12,253 nucleotides of DNA, from contig UQBG01000030.1 in assembly GCA_900539185.1 (NCBI GenBank), positions 1-12,253 of the forward strand, read 5' to 3'. The DNA is from an uncultured Clostridium sp. (GTDB lineage Bacteria; Bacillota; Clostridia; Lachnospirales; Lachnospiraceae). Of the stretch, positions 6,158 to 12,253 are shown piece by piece (position 1 is the stretch's first letter; the number at the start of each line of letters is the position of its first letter). Made by a program: the position numbers and the translations under genes. The notes below the pieces were generated by a model that saw only the letters and a program-made list of their open reading frames with translations, ran no database searches and had not been told where the DNA came from.

Positions 6158-9100
6158 ATGAGTGGGGCAACTATCATCAATATATATATTGCAATATCGA
6201 TTATCATTGCAGTGACGGATGCGATTCTGGCATTGAAGGCATTTAAGAAGAATAAAACGACAGGAAAATTCTTGGGATTTGCGTGTATGGGTGCAGCCAT
6301 CGTAGATATCAGCTATTTGGTCAGCATTATCAGTGATTCTTATATGAGAATGTCTATCATGTCGAGCATATATTTTATCAGCATTGATTTTATGCTGGTG
6401 TGTCTGCTTATATTTAGTGTCTATTTTATCAAGGGTAAATTCTCAAAGTATGGAAGGGTTGCGATTACGCTTTGTTTTTGGTATTGCGTATATGAGCTTG
6501 TAATATTTGCAATCAATCCATTTCATGAAATCGCGATCAGCTATGTGAGAAGAGATACGATAATTGCACACTATAGCTATCAGATGAAGCCGCTGTATGG
6601 CATCCATCTGATCTTTTCGTATGCGATAGTAGTGGCGGTACTGGTTTTGTTGATTCGAAAAATGTGCAAGATTCCGAGGGAGTATCGGTTGCAGTATAGC
6701 AGCGTGATACTCGGCATCCTTATCATCGTGGGGGTCAATGCGTTGTTTCTGTTCCTACCCGGCGGAAAGGTTTATACACTATTGGATTATTCCATTTGCG
6801 GTTACAGTCTGACCTCCTTTTTGCTGTACTGGAGCTGTTTCGATTATTCTACCCATGGTATGCTTAATAAATTAAAGACCAATATATTTGAAAATATCGG
6901 GCAGGGGATCGTCTTGTTTGATTATGATAATCATCCGATTCTGCATAATGATCGGGCAGATGACTTTTTGGGGAAGGAGCGGCTGGAAACCTGTGAGAAT
7001 CTTCAGGAATTTCTGGAAGCATATAGTCTGTCTGTAGATGTTGCATCCGATGATGATAGTTTTTCACAGCAGTGTTATGTTAAGTCAGAGACCGGGGAAA
7101 AACCACTTCGGTGTGATATCAAGAAGCTGGAGAACAAGAGAGGGCAGAAACTGGGTCAGATGTTTGTATTTTCAGATATAGCACTGGAGACAGATATGCT
7201 GACAGGCTTTCAGAAATGGGAGAGCTTTCAAAAGCTTGCTCTGGAAGAGGAAGATCATTTTGCATTTCCGGTGGGAGTTGCAATCTGTGACATTAACCGA
7301 TTATCAATCATCAACAGTACGAAGGGAAATCGTGTTGGAGATCAGAAGATTAAGCTGCTATCAGATGGTATACGGAAGTGTTTTCCGGAAAGAACTTATT
7401 ATGTCAGAGGCGTCGACGCGAATCTGATTGCACTTTGCAGTCGGAGCAGTGAAGCAGAGATGAACGCCTGTGTGCGGAAGGTTCAGGAACACTTTGACGG
7501 AAGCATCCAATACGCAGTTAGTATTGTGGCGGATGAAACACAGAATATTACGGACGTTATTCAGGATGCCGCTATCGCTATGCGGACAAAGAAACTGGTG
7601 GACAGTCGGTCTATTCACTCCGATATGTTGACCTCATTGATAAGAGCCTTGGAAGAGTGTGACAGCGATACGGAGCACCATGTGCGACGGACACAGATCA
7701 TGGGAGCAGAGTTGGGAAAAAGAATCGAGTTATCAGATATTCAGCAGAGTAAGCTATCGCTGCTCTGTCTGCTGCACGATATCGGAAAAATAGCAATCCC
7801 TATGGAAATATTGAATAAGCCGGGAAAACTGACCGAGGAAGAGTGGAAGATTATGCGCTCCCATGTGGAGAAGGGATATGAGATCGCGAATAGCAATGCG
7901 GAGCTGAAGCAGATCGCAGAGGAAATCCGCCATCATCACGAAAGATGGGATGGAAACGGATATCCGGATGGGTTGAGCCGGGAAAGCATACCGGTGCTGT
8001 CGCGTGTGATCGCAGTTGTGGACGCATTTGATGCCATGACAAATGATCGATCCTACAGAGCGGCAATGCCGGTTTCAAAGGCGATTCATGAACTGAAACA
8101 ATGTGCCGGAAGTCAGTTTGATCCTTATATTGTTTCGGAATTTATTCAATTGGTTACAGAGAAATATGCAGATCTGATAGATGAAAGCGAGAATGTAGAA
8201 TCGGGGACTGCGGAACGAAAGCAGATGGCAGCGCCGTCAGAAGAGGGAAATCTGCCGGAAGCATTTAGCGTCCATACGATACGATATAGCCGGTATTTGG
8301 TAGATGGTGCGTGGAAGATCGTATCGGTGGATGATAATTTTGAGTTCCTGACAGGGTATACAAAGGAGGACATTGAAGCACATCCGATGAATCAGATGGA
8401 TCTGATTCCGGAGGAGGATCGGACGGAATATCTGTGTCGGACGAATGCAAATCTGGCAAAAAGTACATTTGTATTGCAGGAGCATAGGCTTCATCGGAAG
8501 GATGGCACAGATATCTATGTGTTCTGTTACGGAAGGACCTTCTATGATTCTGCATTGCAGACTGATCGTGCAGAAATCATCATTTCCGATGTTTCCAGCA
8601 CATATTCTATGAAGATTCTTACGGATGTGGAGCAGAATAAAGCAGAAGCCAGGCTTCGGAACTGGGAGAGTACCTATCGAACCGATTCATTGACCGGGCT
8701 CCTGAATCACGCGGCATTTCGGAGTGATATGGAAATGAAACTCTTAGAGGGAACGGCTACGGCTGTAATGATTATGATGGATGTGGATAAGTTTAAGGAA
8801 TATAACGACACCTATGGTCATCATAATGGAGATAAGTACCTGGTTCTGGTGGCACAGACATTACTGGCAGCTTTGCGGAGTGATGATTATGCCTGCAGAA
8901 TGGGCGGAGATGAATTCGCGGCGATGTTATTTTTCAATAAAGGTGTATCGGAAGAGACGATTCGAGAGCGGGCGCAGCAGATCTTTGACAAAGTAAACCT
9001 GACAGTAAAATCGACCGAAGGTGGTACCGGTATATCGATGGGGGTAGTGATCGCAAAGCCCGGAGCTACCTTTAATCAGTTATATGAGGAATCGGATAAA

Positions 9101-9166
9101 GCTCTTTATACGGCAAAGGAAAAGGGAAGAGGAAGACTGGTTATGGGGAGCGATACACATGAGTAG
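6158..9166 (+). CDS. Membrane-bound c-di-GMP signalling protein: 7TM-PAS-degenerate GGDEF-HD-GYP-PAS-GGDEF
   Basis: A 1002-residue inner-membrane sensor that appears able to make and degrade cyclic di-GMP. Seven hydrophobic helices span about residues 4-230, resembling the N-terminal 7TM domain of some histidine kinases. A PAS-like region follows (about 242-345). The first GGDEF domain starts at D346-MLTG but has RGVDANL (417-423) where the active site should be, and no RxxD inhibitory site, so it is probably inactive. An HD-GYP phosphodiesterase domain (about 490-660) keeps H540-D541 in HDIGK, HHHERWDGNGYP (592-603) and the GYP triad. A second PAS (about 706-825) precedes an intact diguanylate cyclase with D843-SLTG, GGDEF at 916-920 and inhibitory site R907-D910 (RxxDxxxRxGGDEF). 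I chose ATG 6158, 9 nt after AGGAAG; an in-frame TTG at 6149 touches the ribosome site. Ligand and net activity are unknown. Confidence 0.95.
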   Translation: MSGATIINIYIAISIIIAVTDAILALKAFKKNKTTGKFLGFACMGAAIVDISYLVSIISDSYMRMSIMSSIYFISIDFMLVCLLIFSVYFIKGKFSKYGRVAITLCFWYCVYELVIFAINPFHEIAISYVRRDTIIAHYSYQMKPLYGIHLIFSYAIVVAVLVLLIRKMCKIPREYRLQYSSVILGILIIVGVNALFLFLPGGKVYTLLDYSICGYSLTSFLLYWSCFDYSTHGMLNKLKTNIFENIGQGIVLFDYDNHPILHNDRADDFLGKERLETCENLQEFLEAYSLSVDVASDDDSFSQQCYVKSETGEKPLRCDIKKLENKRGQKLGQMFVFSDIALETDMLTGFQKWESFQKLALEEEDHFAFPVGVAICDINRLSIINSTKGNRVGDQKIKLLSDGIRKCFPERTYYVRGVDANLIALCSRSSEAEMNACVRKVQEHFDGSIQYAVSIVADETQNITDVIQDAAIAMRTKKLVDSRSIHSDMLTSLIRALEECDSDTEHHVRRTQIMGAELGKRIELSDIQQSKLSLLCLLHDIGKIAIPMEILNKPGKLTEEEWKIMRSHVEKGYEIANSNAELKQIAEEIRHHHERWDGNGYPDGLSRESIPVLSRVIAVVDAFDAMTNDRSYRAAMPVSKAIHELKQCAGSQFDPYIVSEFIQLVTEKYADLIDESENVESGTAERKQMAAPSEEGNLPEAFSVHTIRYSRYLVDGAWKIVSVDDNFEFLTGYTKEDIEAHPMNQMDLIPEEDRTEYLCRTNANLAKSTFVLQEHRLHRKDGTDIYVFCYGRTFYDSALQTDRAEIIISDVSSTYSMKILTDVEQNKAEARLRNWESTYRTDSLTGLLNHAAFRSDMEMKLLEGTATAVMIMMDVDKFKEYNDTYGHHNGDKYLVLVAQTLLAALRSDDYACRMGGDEFAAMLFFNKGVSEETIRERAQQIFDKVNLTVKSTEGGTGISMGVVIAKPGATFNQLYEESDKALYTAKEKGRGRLVMGSDTHE

Positions 9167-9315
9167 GGCGTATGGGTGTTTCATAATGAAGGGGTTTGTT
9201 TTGTAATAAGATGCAAAAAATGTTAGGTGAAAATATTAGTTCTTTATGTAGATGAAAGTAAAACAATCCTCAAATGCGGAAGGTGTCTATAGATGCAGGA
9301 GGGTTATAAGGTAAT
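9167..9315. other. Gap between the c-di-GMP gene and the helicase gene
   Basis: I find no hairpin with a T-run and no convincing -35/-10 pair in these 149 bp. Only AGGAGGG at 9297-9303, 12 nt before the helicase ATG, is clear. The two genes may therefore share a transcript, but a weak or alternative-sigma promoter cannot be excluded. Confidence 0.5.
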
Positions 9316-12033
9316 ATGAGTATTATGGATTACAATGGAATTTTAAAGTTTAAAGGATCATGGCGGAATTATCAGGCAAGGGTTTTAGAACATGCAGATA
9401 GGTACATGTCAGATGGGAAAATCCATATTGTCGCGGCACCGGGTTCCGGGAAAACAACATTGGGAATTGAATTGATCCGTAGGATGGGTGGAAAAGCATT
9501 GATATTAGCACCTTCCATTACGATCCGGGAGCAGTGGGTTGCCAGAATTGAGGAAGCATTTTTGTGTGATGGTGTGCAGGGGGAAGAGTATCTTTCACAG
9601 AATTTAAAACAACCAAAGGCAATTACGGTGGCTACTTATCAGGCATTGCACAGTGCAATGACCAGATTTCAGGGAACGCAGGAAAATGTGGAGGCGGAGA
9701 GCAGCACGGGTACAGATGAGTGCTTATCGGAAACAGTGACAGAAGAGGTAGATTACAGTGGTTTTGATCTCGTTGGGACGATGAAAGAGGCTGGAATCGA
9801 AGTGCTCTGTCTGGATGAATGTCATCACTTGCGGAGTGAGTGGTGGAAAGCATTAGAAGAATTCAAAAAACAGGTGGATAACCTAAAAATTATAGCACTG
9901 ACAGCGACACCGCCGTATGATTCCACACCGGCTATGTGGACGCGGTACATGAATATGTGTGGAGAAATCGATGAGGAGATTACGATACCGGAACTCGTAA
10001 AAGAGGGAAGTCTTTGTCCGCATCAGGATTATGTTTATTTCAACTATCCGACAAAAGAGGAAGAGCAGGAAGTCAGACGTTTTGAAGAGCGTAGTAAAGC
10101 AATGACAGAAAAACTTATGCAGGATTCACATTTTTTGGCGTATGTGAGAAGTCATAAGGGGCTGAGTGGACAACTTTCGGATGATAGGTTGCTGGATAAT
10201 CCGGCATATTTGGCATCATTGTTGATTTATTTGCAGAGCAAAAATGTTACATTTCCGTCCAGACTGCAGAGGCTGCTTGGGGCCAAAAAACTACCTTCCA
10301 TGAATGTGCAGTGGATGGAACGTCTGTTACAGGGATTTTTGTATGATGATGTGGATTCTTATCTATGTGAAAAGACATATCGTGAATGGTTAATAGCAGA
10401 TTTAAAATCTTGTGGTCTGATAGAAAAGAAAAAAGTCGTTCTGACTAAAAGTGCGGCAGTGGAAAAAATGCTCACAAATTCTCTCGGAAAATGTAATAGC
10501 ATCCGCGATATTGTGTTCCATGAGCATGAGACATCCGGTCAGAATTTAAGACTGCTTGTTTTGACGGATTACATCCGGAAAGAATATGAAAAAGCGATCG
10601 GAAATACAGAATATGATGTAAACGCGCTTGGCGTGCTTCCTTTTTTTGAAATGCTTCGCCGCGAAAATGAAAAGAAAAACAAACAAATTCGTTTTGGGGT
10701 GCTTTGTGGAAGCATTGTGATCATTCCGGCAGAGGCAAAAGAGGCATTAGAGCAGGAAATAGGAACAAGTGGGAAAGTTACATTTGGCAGAATTGGCAAT
10801 CTTTCTGAAACCGATTATCTCAAGGTGACGGCTGTTGGAAATGCACATTTTTTGACAGGGGCGGTAACCAACGTCTTTTCGAAAGGGTATATGCAGGTGC
10901 TGATCGGGACAAAATCGTTGTTGGGAGAGGGATGGGATTCGCCTTGTATCAATTCCCTGATCCTTGCAAGTTTTGTAGGCTCGTTTATGTTAAGCAATCA
11001 GATGCGTGGACGCGCCATTCGTGTCTTTAAGGAACAGCCGGGAAAAACAAGTAATATCTGGCATTTAGTCTGTCTGAGACCATGGAATGAAGTGCTGAAA
11101 ACAGATGACAATCAGATCAGTGAAGATTATAGCATGCTGAAACGAAGAATGGAGCATTTTCTTGGTTTGCACTACACAGAAAATACCATTGAAAACGGAA
11201 TGGATCGACTGTCGATTATTAAAGCTCCGTTTAATGAGATCAATATTAATAAAATAAATAAGCAAATGCTGAGAATGTCGGGGCAGCGTGATATGTTAAA
11301 GGAACGTTGGAACCGTGCACTCGCGATTTATGACAAGATGGATATTGTAGATGAGACAGAGGTGAAAGATAAATTTGTGACGAGTGTTGTTTTCTGGGAT
11401 GCAATTCTCACAACTATTCTGTCGGTCATTTTGTGTCTGATCGGAACGAGTGGGGCTGTCTTTGTGGCAATAGTGTCCCAAAATGGAGTTTTGGCCGGAA
11501 TCTGTTGCTTTCTGATTTTGGTTGGACTGACCGGAGTCGTGTTACGTTTTCCAAAAGTATTTATGCTGTGGAGTCCGTTAAAAAGATTGAAGGCATTTGG
11601 CAATGGAATTCGCAAAGCATTAGAGGAGCAACAGCTCTTGGAAGAAACACATTGCAAGGTAGTGGCAGAATCGCCGGGGCCGGATAACCATATTATCTAT
11701 TTGTCAGGTGGAAGCGGCAGGGATAAAGCCTTGTTTGCACAGTGTGTCAATGAATTTTTTGATGAGATTGATAACCAGCGTTACATACTTGTAAAAAGTA
11801 AGGGGCATAAAGGCATGAACGGTTTCTATGCCATTCCAAATTGCTTTTCAAAAAAGAAGGAAGATGCGGAACGTTTCGCAAAAACTATGCATCCGTATAT
11901 TGGAAACTATAACTGCGTATATACAAGAAATGAAAAGGGAAGGGAACTTCTGCTAGAGGGCAGGCTGAAGGCTCTTGCCAACCGGGAGGAGCGGTATATA
12001 TCCCACAAAAAAGTAAAAGGAGCATTGGAGTAA
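9316..12033 (+). CDS. Superfamily-2 DEAD/DEAH-type helicase with two C-terminal transmembrane helices
   Basis: A 905-residue ATP-dependent nucleic-acid helicase or translocase of the type III restriction/UvrB-like SF2 group. Motif I is APGSGKT (41-47). Motif II is DECHH (167-171), motif III LTATPP (195-200), motif V GEGWDSP (537-543) and motif VI QMRGRAIR (562-569). The two RecA-like lobes are separated by a long insert of about 300 residues. After the helicase core, two hydrophobic segments (about 696-720 and 724-743) look like a transmembrane hairpin. A C-terminal soluble domain follows (about 770-905, with IIYLSGGSGRDKA and VYTRNEKGRELLLEGRLKAL) that I do not recognise. No nuclease motif, methyltransferase or partner gene is visible. 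Lys is mostly AAA, unlike pflB. AGGAGGG lies 12 nt upstream of the ATG, slightly far. Roles in phage defence or in nucleic-acid work at the membrane are inference only. Confidence 0.92.
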   Translation: MSIMDYNGILKFKGSWRNYQARVLEHADRYMSDGKIHIVAAPGSGKTTLGIELIRRMGGKALILAPSITIREQWVARIEEAFLCDGVQGEEYLSQNLKQPKAITVATYQALHSAMTRFQGTQENVEAESSTGTDECLSETVTEEVDYSGFDLVGTMKEAGIEVLCLDECHHLRSEWWKALEEFKKQVDNLKIIALTATPPYDSTPAMWTRYMNMCGEIDEEITIPELVKEGSLCPHQDYVYFNYPTKEEEQEVRRFEERSKAMTEKLMQDSHFLAYVRSHKGLSGQLSDDRLLDNPAYLASLLIYLQSKNVTFPSRLQRLLGAKKLPSMNVQWMERLLQGFLYDDVDSYLCEKTYREWLIADLKSCGLIEKKKVVLTKSAAVEKMLTNSLGKCNSIRDIVFHEHETSGQNLRLLVLTDYIRKEYEKAIGNTEYDVNALGVLPFFEMLRRENEKKNKQIRFGVLCGSIVIIPAEAKEALEQEIGTSGKVTFGRIGNLSETDYLKVTAVGNAHFLTGAVTNVFSKGYMQVLIGTKSLLGEGWDSPCINSLILASFVGSFMLSNQMRGRAIRVFKEQPGKTSNIWHLVCLRPWNEVLKTDDNQISEDYSMLKRRMEHFLGLHYTENTIENGMDRLSIIKAPFNEININKINKQMLRMSGQRDMLKERWNRALAIYDKMDIVDETEVKDKFVTSVVFWDAILTTILSVILCLIGTSGAVFVAIVSQNGVLAGICCFLILVGLTGVVLRFPKVFMLWSPLKRLKAFGNGIRKALEEQQLLEETHCKVVAESPGPDNHIIYLSGGSGRDKALFAQCVNEFFDEIDNQRYILVKSKGHKGMNGFYAIPNCFSKKKEDAERFAKTMHPYIGNYNCVYTRNEKGRELLLEGRLKALANREERYISHKKVKGALE

Positions 12034-12146
12034 GTAATAAAGTCAATCATCCGCCCGGAGATAGAGGAAGGACAGGTACTGCAGAAAAAGGCGATGTGGA
12101 TGGAGATGGAAGGGAAGTAGAGTGCCGTAAATAACATGATAGGATT

Positions 12147-12190
12147 AAAAGAGACTCTAATGAGAATCATTCACTCAAAGAGCCTCTTTT
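12147..12190. terminator. Bidirectional intrinsic terminator between helicase gene and AraC-type gene
   Basis: AAAAGAG (12147-12153) with CTCT (12155-12158) pairs with AGAG (12179-12182) and CTCTTTT (12184-12190), with one A/C mismatch. A small inner stem AATGA/TCATT (12159-12163 and 12167-12171) sits in the loop. A-rich on the left and T-rich on the right, it can serve both converging genes. Confidence 0.75.
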
Positions 12191-12196
12191 ATTGGT

Positions 12197-12253
12197 TTAT
12201 TTTAAAAGTTTTCGATATTCAGATGGTGAACAGCCTTTTTGTTTATGAAACAG
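12197..12253 (-). CDS. AraC-family transcriptional regulator, last 18 residues (5' end outside window)
   Basis: Read on the - strand, the frame from the right edge to TAA at 12199-12197 gives LFHKQKGCSPSEYRKLLK. The F-x3-G-x-S-P-x2-Y-R pattern is the hallmark of the second helix-turn-helix at the end of AraC/XylS DNA-binding domains. The rest of the gene, including the sensor domain, lies beyond the window, so its effector and targets cannot be named. It converges on the helicase gene across the terminator at 12147-12190. Confidence 0.78.
   Translation of the reverse strand: MFHKQKGCSPSEYRKLLK

Noticed and set aside
9167..9315. c-di-GMP riboswitch upstream of the helicase gene
   Set aside because: Tempting next to a c-di-GMP gene, but I see neither the GEMM core nor paired stems of the right layout.
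11907..12170. 87-codon - strand ORF over the helicase 3' end and the downstream gap
   Set aside because: Low-complexity Ser/Phe-rich translation, mostly opposite the helicase coding region, and it crosses the terminator stem.
1..12253. Mobile element or genomic island
   Set aside because: No transposase, integrase, terminal inverted repeats, tRNA attachment site or CRISPR repeats are visible; the helicase's different codon use is explained equally well by lower expression.

Overview
The window looks like chromosomal DNA from an anaerobic Firmicute, most likely a Lachnospiraceae-type Clostridium relative. The evidence is moderate GC, strong AGGAGG-type ribosome binding sites, a highly biased pyruvate formate-lyase gene followed by its activase, and a large c-di-GMP signalling protein of the kind common in that family. 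The genus assignment is inference, because no rRNA or marker gene is present.

Layout. The left edge (1-236, +) is the C-terminal part of a macro-domain protein. It converges, with only 7 bp between stop codons, on a sodium:neurotransmitter-symporter-family transporter (244-1575, -). Upstream of the transporter on the same strand is a Crp/Fnr-family regulator (1663-2367, -). A 280-bp AT-rich intergenic region then separates this regulator from the divergent pflB (2648-4924, +). It holds a perfect 14-bp palindrome placed like an activator site, a -10 region and a strong leader hairpin. pflB ends at an intrinsic terminator, followed by pflA (5036-5884, +) and a second terminator. This makes a fermentation module: PflB splits pyruvate to acetyl-CoA and formate, PflA installs its glycyl radical, and the divergent Crp-type protein is the obvious candidate regulator.

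The right half has two large genes on the + strand. The first (6158-9166), behind a good sigma-70-type promoter, encodes a 7TM-PAS-degenerate GGDEF-HD-GYP-PAS-GGDEF protein that seems able both to make and to break c-di-GMP. After a 149-bp gap with no visible terminator comes a 905-residue superfamily-2 helicase-like ATPase (9316-12033). It carries two predicted transmembrane helices and an unrecognised C-terminal domain, and is the least explained protein in the window. A bidirectional terminator (12147-12190) separates it from the 3' end of an AraC-family regulator on the - strand, which runs off the right edge.

I see no rRNA, tRNA, CRISPR array, insertion sequence or phage gene. The best candidates for something undescribed are the membrane-tethered helicase, the two-sided c-di-GMP enzyme beside it, and the Crp-palindrome-pfl control region.
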